In this document: positions 33,781 through 43,913 of the stretch, piece by piece | Layout of the letters: each line of letters begins with the position of its first letter | How positions within the stretch are numbered: position 1 is the first letter of the stretch | NCBI RefSeq assembly: GCF_000003815.2 | Contig: NC_049987.1 | Coordinates: 3,247,971-3,311,970, forward strand | Source of the DNA: Branchiostoma floridae | Taxonomy: Eukaryota; Chordata; Leptocardii; Amphioxiformes; Branchiostomatidae | Direction of reading: 5' to 3' | Length of the DNA stretch: 64,000 bases | Notes under the pieces: generated by a model | Databases searched by the model: none | Told to the model about the DNA's origin: nothing | The model's input: the letters and a program-made list of their open reading frames with translations, nothing else | Program-made: the position numbers and the translations under genes

Positions 33781-36169
33781 ATCTTAATGATTTTGTCAAT
33801 GAGAATATGGCGGTTTTCATGTGCAGTGTCAAATCTACCGGTGGTATTCAAACAACACATCTGCAAACGTATTTCTTTAGAGGAACAGGTTTTCAACATC
33901 CTTGTACCGTCAGATCTCTGAATTATCTCTTAATAGAGTTCCGTATCGACATAGAATCGCTATTAGATTATCATTTTCAAGTGAACGACAGTTTAAGCAA
34001 TTAGGCTTGCTGTTAGTATACTGCTTTTTTGAATATGTAAATTTTTAATGGTTAGGATCCAACCTAAGAATATTAGTCATTTGTGCATTCGCCTTTGCCA
34101 TTTATTTCTATTCATTTATTTGTCCTTTGCGTCAAAATTGCATTTATAAACTTATTCGCTTATTTTGCATTTGTATGTTCTAAACTTGCTGTATTTGTCT
34201 TTATTCAATTATGAAAAACTGTATTCGAACTATTTCAAACAGACGATTTCACGGCATTTTAATTAACTGTACTACCGTTTTATTATCATTGACATAAATT
34301 TCTACGAACTTTTGTCGTTAATTCACCACGATGTTATTGCTGTAATCGCTCTATGTCTCTCTCTTTATTTGTTGTTTACCAGAAGCATTCTAGAACTCTT
34401 CTTTCTGAATTATTCCGATTTGTCATATGAAGAGGGCGGACTGTCATTTAGTGATAGGAATGCAGCCTGCTATCAATTATTGTCAACGTTAATAATCTCA
34501 AAGAATGTATGTACTATGCATACTAAATACAAATGTGTTAATCATGCTATGGCTTCAATTAGGCTTAGGTTATACTGTAGATTTTATATATTTTCAATGC
34601 TTGATATGCTCAGTTGTTAAGTTTTGAATTGTTTATCCTGTCGAATAATAACCTTTTGAAAAGCTATAAGTGTACGGAAAATACACTTTGGGGAGAATGC
34701 GTCATGTTGGTATCCTGTTAGTTTAACGTTTAGATAGAGAAATGAGCAAAAATCTGTTTGATAGCGGGATGAATTATCTTGATAAATGAAAATGCACCCT
34801 CTTTATCAAAAATGTTGGTTTTGTTGTTTTCTGCGGTGGGTGACATGGTGTCTATATTGCATACAGTACACATCACATCGACTTAAAAACCGTACTTAAA
34901 AGCTAATGTACGGATTACAGTCAAAAGTAAAATGCAATCCTCTACGCATCAACAGCAAAATCAGCGTCTCTAAAGAACGACACCAAATGAAAAAAAAGAA
35001 AATCAAAATTGTCAGGAATACTCCAAGCAGTTGGTCCACGGCGTCAATTGTCGTCTTTACATCACACATAATACCCCGAACATATGTTCAATTCAGCCAG
35101 AGTCAAACAATTGTTGATGGATTGCTCAACCGCGACAGCTGTTCTTCCATTAGACAATCCCATAACCCACCCTATCTGCTTGTAGATAAGCTGATTACCA
35201 AACGTCAAAACTACGTTGCATGTTCCACAATACCGAAAATATAGGGATGATTTCTGAAATCATCACATAGATTATAACAACGGCTTCCGTGAAAAAACGA
35301 AGGTGCATCATCGCGCAACTGAGTACAGACGACATGCCAAACCACATACGAATGCGGCGAACAGAACATACAGATATAGATGCGAACACTGAACACATGA
35401 CTGATTACAATGCTCTGTCGATGGAGGTTACCCTCCAGTCACAGATTATTTACCTTTCATACTGTTTGATACACTAAGAAGACAAAATATTAAATGTGGG
35501 TTCAGGGCTTGACGAGAACAACAATTCAAATATGTTAATTACAGACTCTCATCGCATTTATTAAAAAGAGTTGGGGTTCTACACGATTTGAGTGGATTTA
35601 ACTTATCAATATGACGCACCTTCTGCGTGCACGTTTTCTCACATCCAATATATTTACACGCAAAGTCAATCAGTAAACGAGAAGGGGTATTCCCTAATGA
35701 ACACACTGGTGACAAACTTCACCATTAAAGATATCTCAATCAAAATCTTAGACTTACGAGGAGTAATACACTAAAGACCTAAAGCGTCTACCAGTCATGC
35801 ATTACCCTCGTCTAATCGTAAAAGATATGACAGATTTTAGAAGATAGGATTTTGAGTCTTAAACCTTTATCACTTTATTAGAAAACCTTCCAGATTAATG
35901 AGCAACCTGTCAGCTATGTGGAATACTCTGCCAAGCCGCTTGCCATCACTGCAGTTTAGTCGTGAAGACATAGATCTCATAAAATATCAAATTTGAAAAT
36001 AAAATCGAACCACAGGCAAATATGCCATAAAACAAAATCATAAAAAGAACACGTGTAAGTACATTCAAGTAAACTACAGTCATGGATTTTATCTGATTGA
36101 CTCATGGCGTCATACACCAAGTTTATATTGAAGATTTCAGACTGATTTGTTTCATTCAGTTACATAGGG
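33781..36169. other. Intergenic or intronic, no gene recognised
   Basis: Frames at 34312-34620 and 34906-35244 were inspected: the first has one hydrophobic stretch, the second a Lys-rich stretch, neither a known domain. Left unassigned. Confidence 0.35.
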
Positions 36170-36209
36170 AGGGATCCTCATCATCTGTCCTTTTCATCCT
36201 GCCGGACGA

Positions 36210-36698
36210 TCAGTTCACGTGGACTCTGTGGTGTGCGACTAGACCGGCCCGACTCCTGCACATTCTGCCGCAGGTTGAGCACGCGAAGGCACTTGTTGTG
36301 CATGGATTCTGTCTCTTTTGCTTTCTAGTAGCTTCCTTCGTCTCCAGGTCGTTTTCAAGTTTCTTGGCACCTTGGTGGAGTTTGTGCCGCCATGCAGTGC
36401 GGTCTTGGGCTAGATGCTCCCAGTCAGAACCAATGTTGAAGAGTTTCAGGTCGCGCCTGCAGACGTCCACAAAACGGAGCTTTGGGCGCCCCCTGTCACG
36501 TTTGCCATCTGCTAGCTGACCGTACAGTGTTTGGTGTGGTGTGGTAGACGTGATGGACCCATGCGGGAGACATGACCCAACCATCGCAGCCTGCGTTGTT
36601 TCAGGATTGGGTACAGGGTTGTAGTGCCGCATCTTTTGAGGATCTCCCGGTTTGGGACTTTGTCTGACCAAGTGACCCCACAAATCTTGCGGAGACAC
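36210..36698 (-). pseudogene. LINE C-terminal segment with C2H2-type zinc finger
   Basis: Continues the polyprotein in a different frame from the main RT frame. It contains the GKRDRGRPKLRF-type basic motif and FACSTCGRMCRSRAG with two downstream His, a nucleic-acid-binding finger typical of the C-terminus of such elements. The stop at 36210 is probably the true end of the original ORF; a short 3' UTR follows to about 36170 or slightly beyond. Confidence 0.8.
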
Positions 36699-39067
36699 CG
36701 GAGGTGGAAGCTGTTGAGTTTCCTTTCGACGTTGGCGTGTGATGCCCAGGCTTCACTGCTGTAAAGGAGAGCAGACAGTACGCAGGACAGATAAATACGC
36801 ACCTTGGTGTGGATCGTGAGATACTTGTTATCCCAAGCACGACATTTTAGCTTACCGAAGAGGTTGGCTGCCTGACCGATTCGTGTGTCAACTTCACGGT
36901 TTAGACTTCCAGAAGAAGAGGCAGTGGAACCAAGGTAGCGGAATTCCTCAACCGTCTTGATGGGAGTCTCATTTATGGTGATGTGCGGAGGGGGTGCATT
37001 GGTGGAGAATGCGACCGTCTTCTTAACGCTCACTGTCTGACCAAACTTGCCGCAGGTGTCGTTGAGAGCATCGCACATACATTGTAGTTCTGCTTCTCTG
37101 TGGGAACACAATGCGGCGTCATCGGCAAACATGAGTTCACGTAGTAACACTGTGATGGATCTTGTCTTCGCCCTGAGTCGGGCAATGTTGAAGAGACCTC
37201 CATCACTTCTGGTGCTAACAGCGATGCCTCCAGGAAGTGGAAAGGCAATCCGTAGAAGGGTGGATAGGAAGATGCCAAACAGAGTTGGCGCCAGTACACA
37301 TCCTTGCTTTACCCCGCAGTTCACAGTGAATGGTTGGGATAAATCACCTTCAAAGTCTACACTGGCTAGCATCCAATCATGGAAAGCCTTGATGAACGCC
37401 AAGAGTTTGGGAGGACAGCCGACCTTACTTAGAACCAGGTACAAGCCTTCGCGACTGACAGCGTCAAAAGCTTTGCATAGGTCTACAAACACAGCCAACA
37501 ATGGTCTGTTTTGCTCGATGCATTTTTCCTGGAGCAGGCGAAAGGTGAAAATCATGTCGATGGTGGACCGATCCTTTCGGAAACCGCATTGAGATTCAGG
37601 ATAAATTCGTTCAGCAAGTACCTGTAATCTCTTCAGGATAACACGGGCAAAGAGCTTACCGACCAGGCTGAGCAGGGCTATGGCTCTGTAATTGTCGCAG
37701 TCTTGTCTGGACCCTTTGTTCTTAAAAAGGGTCACCAGCTTTGCGTCTTTCAGATCCTGTGGGACATGACCTTTGTACCAACACGAGAGCAGCAGGTCAA
37801 GCAAAAGATCTTTTAAGACGGGGACGTTGAGCTTGAGAAGTTCTGGAGGTATGCCATCACTCCCAGGGGCCTTTCCGCTTTTCAAGACCTTCAGGGCGCT
37901 CTCAAGTTCCTGCATGGTGGGATCCTCATCGAGGTATGCCATTTCAGGGAGTTGTTCTATGGCGTCGAGCACAGAGTTGTCGAACGGTACAGGGTCGCTG
38001 TACAGGGAGCTAAAGTGGTCAACCCAGCGTTTTAGTTGGTCAGACTTCTCCAACAGGATGTTGCCCTCGCGGTCTTTCAGGGGAGCAGTCAGTCGAGGTG
38101 AGGGTCCTAGAGCAGACTTGAGGGCAGCATGGACACCAGCAATGTCCCCGCGGTCGTCACACTTTTGGACATTTGAGCAGACGTTGGCCCAGAACTCCCT
38201 CTGTGTCTCTCTAAGGACGCATTGTGCTCTGGCTCGAGAATTTCTCATGGCTGCTTTGTTCTCTGGGCTGGGTGTGTTAACAAAGGTCAGTCTGGAATTC
38301 CTCTTCTCGTCCAGAGCAGGGCCGATCTTGTCTAGGTTTTCTAGAAACCAGTCTGGCTGCTTCCTGGTTTTGAGACCGAACGTGTCTTTCCCTGCCTGTT
38401 GTAGGACGGTACGTAGTTTTGACCATTTTTCGTCGCAGGTTGGAGTGCTGTCGTCTACCAGGCTGTCAAAAGCCGTCTGTAAGTGCTTTTCGAATAGCTC
38501 AAGCAGACCCGGATCGTTCATGTTGTTTGTTTCCATTCTTGGGATACGACGTGGCTGGGGGGTGTTGTTCTTTGGACGCACTGGCTTGGTCAGGCGGACC
38601 TTGCACCGGATGAGAGCGTGATCTGTGTCGCAGTCCGCACTGTGCATTGAAGCAGTATGATGGACACAGTTGAGCAGCTTACGTCGGGCCAGTATGAGAT
38701 CCAGTTGGTGCCAGTGGCCGGATCGTGGATGGTGCCAGGATACCTTCTTCATTTCACGACCGCTGAAGTAGGTGTTGGTCACACAAAGGTCTAGTTCAGC
38801 GCACAGCTCTAGTACCCTCTGGCCGTTGTCGTTCACCTTACCTATGCCGTGGTTTCCAATCTGCCGGGGCCAGGAGTTGTGATCAGCTCCAACTCGAGCA
38901 TTAAAATCACCAAGAACATACACTGGGTGCTTACAGGGGATATTCACAAGTATGTTACGGAGACTGTGATAGAAAGAGTCTTTTACGTCTTCAGGCGCCT
39001 GTAGAGTGGGTGCATAAACACTTATCAGGTGGACCGGTCCCGAGGACGTGTTGAGCATCATTGACAT
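36512..39067 (-). pseudogene. LINE endonuclease-reverse transcriptase segment (851 aa)
   Basis: The main open part of the retrotransposon: C-terminal two-thirds of the endonuclease (1-165), a linker, then the RT fingers-palm-thumb (about 380-780), ending in an out-of-frame tail. The aspartates of the RT active site (Asp529, and Asp649-650 in FADD) are intact. Antisense frames 37047-37592 and 37773-38621 are shadows. Confidence 0.9.
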
Positions 39068-39074
39068 GAGCCTT

Positions 39075-39467
39075 TCACTTGTGGACGTCGGGGGGGGTGA
39101 TGAAGGGTAATAGGCTATTCTTTAAGGCAAAGCCTACTCCATGGAGCCTACGATCGTCAGCGGGTAGACCACGCCAGAATACTGTGTATTCCTCTTCTCG
39201 GATGTGACCGGACTCAGCAAGTCGGGTTTCTGAAAGAGCACAAATGTCTATGTTGAGCCTAGAAAGCTCTCTATCCAGCAGAGCAGTCTTTCGCGCTGGT
39301 GCCTGTGCACTTGGCAGGGTGTTGAAGCCCGGACATAAAGTGCGCACATTCCAGCATGCAATGTTGAATTTCTTGGATGCTGGTTTGGAGTTAAGTCCAT
39401 TTTTGATACGTGTGATGGGTTTTTTAAGTGCTAGAGGTGTGGCTCTCCGAATACAAGACAATTCCAT
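39075..39467 (-). pseudogene. LINE endonuclease N-terminal segment (130 aa)
   Basis: Starts at the Met at 39467 and holds the first catalytic motifs of an APE-type endonuclease (ACWNVRTL with catalytic Asn; SETRL with catalytic Glu). The frame ends early where a homopolymer of eight G (+ strand) shifts it relative to the downstream frame at 39067. Confidence 0.85.
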
Positions 39468-39540
39468 TTAAAGCATTTTAGTGACGTTGGGAAAATTGTC
39501 CCAAATAATTTCCTCACGGACACAAGATCGGTAGCATAAA

Positions 39541-39585
39541 AGGGTTCGAACCCTGTACCTCTGGTTAACAAGTTGAGCGACAAGA
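39541..39585 (-). repeat. tRNA-derived Pol III promoter-like segment
   Basis: On the - strand, TCGCTCAACTTGTTAACC resembles an A box and GGGTTCGAACCC is a perfect B box, but only about 10 bases separate them, so it is not a functional tRNA. It lies just upstream of the LINE's 5' end in the same orientation. Confidence 0.4.
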
Positions 39586-39623
39586 CCTTACGTGCATATG
39601 TATGTGCGAATGCAAACCCAACT

Positions 39624-39866
39624 ATGATCATATATATTAAGCTAAAATTGCCAATATGCCAATGATAGATATCCCTTAGATACACCTGTTGAGTCAATCA
39701 CAGACCAATGGTCAACGCTTGTTATCCCTCTCTCTCTCTCACCCAGTCCTGTTATACCACATGTTAATGTTTTTTTATTGTGCTCCAATGATGTACATGT
39801 ATGAGCTATTGTGTATTATGCTGAAATATTGAATAAAGTTTGAAAAAAAAATGATCATATATATTA
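39624..39866 (+). mobile_element. 5'-truncated retroposon with a perfect 16-bp target-site duplication
   Basis: ATGATCATATATATTA occurs at 39624-39639 and again, identically, at 39851-39866. Between them a 211-bp insert ends TGAATAAAGTTTGAAAAAAA, that is, a polyadenylation signal and poly-A. This is the signature of target-primed reverse transcription. The insert looks like the non-coding 3' end of a LINE. An intact duplication suggests a comparatively recent insertion. Confidence 0.92.
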
Positions 39867-39889
39867 TCAAAAAACCTTTAAATCTAAGT

Positions 39890-40120
39890 TGTCATTTCAA
39901 ATAGAGTTAGTACGTTCTTTAGGCACAACCAGACAGTACTGCCGACGTTTCGATGTCTATCAGACACCATCATCAGGGTAGAATGACTGGAAACTACTTC
40001 TTGCTGCTACTTATAGCCGATGTAGGTGGCGCTGCAGCAGCAAGAATGCCGTCCCAAACGTGGCTCAGCTTGTATCCCCCCTCATCTCAGTATGGGTATG
40101 TACGTGTTTCGCTTTTACTG
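39890..40120 (-). mobile_element. Possible Penelope-like element remnant
   Basis: This region carries the hammerhead-like motif described next and a following AGTGGCGCTGCAGCAGC-type sequence that is reminiscent of the terminal repeats of Penelope-like elements, which are known to harbour hammerhead motifs. No RT or GIY-YIG coding sequence is present. Assignment rests on the motif only. Confidence 0.35.
39943..39979 (-). ncRNA. Hammerhead-ribozyme-like motif
   Basis: Read on the - strand the conserved core appears in order: CTGATGA (39976-39970), a stem GGTGTC/GACATC with one G-U wobble closed by a TGATA loop (39968-39952), GAAA (39951-39948), then CGTC (39947-39944) where GTC would be the cleavage triplet. 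Position 10.1 is an extra unpaired T. Stem III would be minimal (ACGT palindrome), as reported for hammerheads of Penelope-like elements, which may act as dimers. Stem I pairing is short and imperfect. Activity is unproven. Confidence 0.5.
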
Positions 40121-40545
40121 TCGCAGGTCGCAAAGACAACAAAAGTGTTTCAATGAGTCAAAACCATGTACGTTATACGAAGTCTGCATTTTGATTAGTG
40201 CGTAATAACTTAGCAAACTGCAGTGTGACTTGCCATGCTATTTGTGAATCTGAAAAAAAAGACCTTATACTTTTTTAATCCAAACGTATACAGGGCAATT
40301 ATGGTATATTACAGAATTTGTTTAGTAGTAAATCTTTTTAGTAGTTCTTTGATCATTTAGGTCAATTGATCATCAAATATATCGACTAAACTATATAATA
40401 TTACAACTGTTACATACCTTGCTATAGTTTAATTCTGAGGTTGTATTGACAAAATAATCTTGCATACAAACAAAATAACACCGACATGTTCCTCGGTTAT
40501 TTCGTACATTAAATTTATTTTATGTTATACTGAGTATAACAATAC
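40121..40545. other. Spacer, nothing recognised
   Basis: AT-rich DNA without frames or repeats of note. Confidence 0.35.
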
Positions 40546-40840
40546 TACTGTAAATGCAGAAATGTTTGGGGTGGTTTTATGTTCGCGGTTTTGCGTTGAC
40601 AATTCAACGCGAACTTAAAACCACTGCAAACATTTTTCCATGGCAGTAAGAGACTACAGTGCATAATGCTATCGCGAACTTAAATCCCCGCGTACTTAAA
40701 TGTTTTATGTTCACGGTTTTGCATCGCTAATTCACCGCGAACTTAAAACAACCGCGAACATTTTGCCATGCAGTAAGAGACTACAGTGCAAGGTTCTACC
40801 GCAAACTTAAATCCCCGCGAACTTACATGCAGTTACAGTA
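40546..40840. mobile_element. Palindromic MITE, TACTGTAAATGCA family, copy 2 with internal duplication
   Basis: TACTGTAAATGCAGAAATGT at the left and ATGCAGTTACAGTA at the right are inverted ends of the same family as 29392-29540. Inside, a block with GCAGTAAGAGACTACAGTGC is present twice (about 40645 and 40771, offset about 127 bp), each with its GCGAACTTAAATCCCCGCG segment. The element therefore looks like a nested or tandemly duplicated foldback. Confidence 0.8.
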
Positions 40841-42179
40841 TGCCTCTCTGCTTTCTTTTGGCATTGCAAATTTTGTTTTATGCACCAGTTACTGTCTCCC
40901 CTGACTGTCTCACGCACCTATATGTTAAACATCAACTTCTCATGTCAGGAAGGGATTGCCAAGTGTTAATTCAAAATGAACTTTTAGTCATGACAGAAGA
41001 GTAACGACTTGATGAATGCTGTGACCGCAATTAGCTGTAAGGGAAGGTTGGATCGTGCAATTACTCCTTAGCTTGATCTGTCGAAACAATGAATTATGCA
41101 CACACGGTATTCTTTTCATGTCAATCGTGACATTAACCTTAAAGAGCAGGCCGTTTTCTATTGAACGCCTCCTCTTTATGCGGCGTTGAACTTCAAAAGG
41201 TGTTGCAAAACGTGTGTGGAATGTTGTTGAGACGTTGGGGTAAAGGTACAACCAGTAATTCTGAAACTTTTCTTACTTACTTGGTAAATGTCTCCTCGTA
41301 GAAATAAACTATATTTCTCTGTTCTAGGGTTTAACGGCATTTTTCCTGTTGTATCTATCGGCGACAACCCCTCGATATAGCAAGATATATCCATTATCGC
41401 TATCAAACCGGATAAAACGCATTAGAATATAGGTATCTTATATCTCTTTCTTTTTTTTACACAAAAATTTTATTTTGTAGAAGATAAATGGGTTTAGCAA
41501 TGCGTAGCCTGAAGGAGAACGAAAATAGGACTTTGACAAATCGTAATTGCCAGGTTTGAGGTCACGTACAGGAAGCGCAGAAAACATTCCGGAGCGTGAA
41601 CGACATTAACATTGCACGAGTAGGTCAAGATCTATAAAGATTTATGAATCCAGAAACGTTGGGTGCTTTAGAGGTGGAGAGGGTCACCTTGGCAACATCA
41701 CTAAGCCGCGTTATGTACCTAATCCGTGCCCTCAGTCACTTTCTTTCACTTCCTGCATGCCGGCACCAGTAATCCTGGTATTATCCTCAATCCATTCTCA
41801 GCGCCAACCTTATCCATTTATGCCTATTGGGTATAACTAAGCCACGTTCAATATATAAGCCGATTCTTTTCGACAGTGTTGGGTTATCAAAATGGCAGTC
41901 ACAGTCAGGGGTACGAGTTTTGTCAGTTAACATATACAGTAAATGTAGAACGTTGCCTGAATTTTAAAGTTGCAACCCGTGTTTCCAATTCTACTGATTA
42001 ATGGTTTTCCGATAACCACGATACTCCGTGATAACCCTGCTGGAACTGCTTTGGTAATGTTTTATTGCAGCGTCCTTCACTAGATGTTTGAATCACATTA
42101 CTTTTGGAGCAACATAAATATCATTCTGGCAAGATACGGTATAACAGAGAATTATTTGTACACAGTCTAGTGTCCTCTT
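40841..42179. other. Intergenic or intronic, no gene recognised
   Basis: Small frames only. ACAGTAAATGTAGAAC at about 41937 may be a stray end of the TACTGTAAATGCA family. Confidence 0.35.
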
Positions 42180-43075
42180 TAATGCCTAGGTTGCACATAG
42201 CCGAATTTGGCTCCCGACTCTCTCCCGACTATGGTTTAGGAGTGATTCGGGAGCTAGTCGGCTGTAGTCGGCTGGCGTTCGGCTGAGTCGGCTGGCGTTC
42301 GGCTGGCGTTCGGCTGAGTCGGCTGGTGTTCGGCTGCTCCATCCGAATGTTTTGAAATGTTCAAAACATTCGGCTCTGAACGGCAACTCTGGAATGGGTC
42401 GGTTGGTGGTCGGCTGGTGTTCGGCACGGTCGGCTAGTGTTCGGTTGGTGTTCGGGAGTAAGTCAGCAGTCAAATTAATTCTTAACCACGCCATAAACAT
42501 TGCTGATTTACTCCCAGCTTGTTTCCAACTTACCAATGATTCACCCCAAGACCTTAGACAAATCTCTGCTAACTCATTCCCAAGCAAAAAAGACTATTGC
42601 CAGAACGTAGACGAATCACTCCCGAACTTCACACGACCGACATCCAGCCAAAAACAAAAGACCCATAAATGCCGCACTGGAGCTATATGTGATCTGAATT
42701 TGATCTCTTGGTGATGTTTACAAATAGAACAAAGGACAATCTTGATTAAAAACGAAAATGAGCACTCTTTTGAAAATCGCTGATTATGTCTATTTCAAGT
42801 CGAAAAAGGGTCGGCAATCGGTTGGGGATCAGTCAGGAGTGATTCGGCAGTCTGCGGCTAGAGGTCGGGATGGTTGGTGATAGGTTAGTTAGCATTTGGG
42901 ACACAGTCGGGAGTAAGTCATTTACTGGTCGGGAGGTGTTCGGGACATGTTCGGCGCTAAAAAATAGGCGTGGCCTAAACTGGTCAGACTACTCCAGAAC
43001 TACTGCCGACTTGGGTCGGCTAAGAGTCGGCTAGTGTTCGGGAGCCAAAGTCGGCTATGTGTAACCTAGGCATTA
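42180..43075. mobile_element. 896-bp non-autonomous DNA transposon rich in TCGGCT repeats
   Basis: TAATGCCTAGGTTGCACATA at 42180-42199 and continuing to 42218 is matched by the inverted sequence ending GTAACCTAGGCATTA at 43075; about 35 of 38 bases pair. Flanking TA fits a TA duplication. Dozens of copies of TCGGCT/AGTCGGCTGG and GTTCGGCTGG fill the sub-terminal regions on both sides (42240-42460, 42810-43050), in matching polarity. There is no transposase. Frames at 42186-42587 and 42352-42714 arise from the repeats. Confidence 0.85.
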
Positions 43076-43094
43076 CTGTCGCTTTGGTGACCGT

Positions 43095-43231
43095 CTGTCA
43101 CCTTCCTCACGGCAATTCTTACTGTTACATCTCGCACTGTAAATACTTTGCGCTTGGGACCGCATCTGTTAGCAGCGACACCTACACTGCAGTACATTGT
43201 GAACCAATCTGAATTGGAAGGAAGGTGACAG
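43095..43231. repeat. 137-bp inverted repeat next to the TCGGCT transposon
   Basis: CTGTCACCTTCCT at 43095-43107 and onward through CAATTC pairs with 43211-43231 (complementary over about 20 bases with a small indel). It may be an independent tiny MITE. Confidence 0.65.
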
Positions 43232-43620
43232 TATCTGAAACGTCAGTTTGATAAAAAAACTAGGTTACGCAAAAATATATATTTTTTTTTAATTCTGCAA
43301 AACATGTTCATTTGCAAAACATCATGCTGTTTCTTAATTCTTTTCCCAGTCTTACATGTTATTACGCCCACGTTCTTTCTGCATAAGGTTTGGTACAGTC
43401 AAACGGTCTAAAGCACGCCCTGACCCGCAATCAACCTCAACATTTGAAGGATGAAAAGGCCTTGGCTGCTGCATACATATTTTCCACGTTTGCTCCTTCA
43501 CGCTTTGAAAATTAGATTAAGGAGGAATAATACATTTCCAATTCTGTAAAGCATATTACCTTCCTCGTGTAACAGTCACCTTGTTTGCCATTAGTGGACT
43601 ACCGGAAGTCACGCAGTGAT
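43232..43620. other. Spacer upstream of the Ig-gene promoter block
   Basis: No frame or repeat recognised. Confidence 0.35.
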
Positions 43621-43858
43621 GATCCGTGACTTTCAGCGATCAAGGTCTGCCACCTCTGTTGCAATCTGTCCGATTTCATACGCGTTAGAGGCGTGGGAAT
43701 CGACTCAGCTGCGCAGTAACGTGTGCGCAAGTGCACAGAATGCGAACATTTGGTCTTTAAATTTCACGGCGCTGTCGCAGTGCCGGTAGTTGAAGAAGTC
43801 CTTCTCATAGATGGCGGTTTGAAGAGGTAGTTTTACGTACATAGCGAGGACTTCAGAA
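43621..43858 (+). promoter_or_regulatory. Candidate promoter/5' UTR block B of the Ig-receptor gene
   Basis: Aligns with 19843-20077 through shared landmarks (GATCCGTG, GGGAATC, TGCGCA twice, GCGAAC, TTTAAAT, CGGCGC) at near-identical spacing to the ATG. It contains an ATAGATGGCGG motif at 43808-43818 resembling a YY1 site. The ATG in that motif begins a four-codon upstream frame (ATG GCG GTT TGA, 43811-43822) that could damp translation. The transcription start is not resolvable. Confidence 0.5.
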
Positions 43859-43913
43859 ATGGCTGTGCTTCTGATGTTGCTATTTGTCCAACTAAGGCTG
43901 TCAACCCATGACG
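43859..43913 (+). CDS. Ig receptor exon 1: signal peptide (leader B)
   Basis: ATG GCT GTG... encodes MAVLLMLLFVQLRLSTHD and one further G before donor GACG|GTGAGT. Phase 1. Its relative is leader A at 20078. The downstream intron is 8.1 kb. Confidence 0.7.

Larger units (their letters stand above)
36170..39471 (-). mobile_element. Near-complete RTE-like non-LTR retrotransposon, frameshifted
   Basis: Encodes an APE-type endonuclease followed by reverse transcriptase and a C-terminal zinc finger, in three frames because of two disruptions. 39467-39075 carries the endonuclease N-terminus (WNVRTL, SETR). 39067-36512 (851 residues) carries endonuclease GDFN at residues 53-56 and TDH at 148-150, then RT motifs: GFRKDRST (495-502), FVDLCKAFD (527-535), GVKQGCVLAP (585-594) and the catalytic FADD (647-650). 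36698-36210 carries the C-terminal RWLGH-distal part and a Cx2C...Hx4H finger. The first break lies at a run of eight G at about 39090, the second near 36540 in a CACCAC tract; each is explained by a one- or two-base indel. The endonuclease resembles that captured in the bovine craniofacial development protein 2 gene, which supports the RTE clade. Clade assignment is inference. The element is probably dead. Confidence 0.9.

Noticed and set aside
34906-35244. 112-codon Lys-rich frame
   Set aside because: No recognisable domain, low-complexity basic stretch, no supporting signals.
36097-38621. Long + strand frames antisense to the LINE (36097-36519, 37047-37592, 37773-38621)
   Set aside because: They mirror the RT coding strand and have no independent domain.
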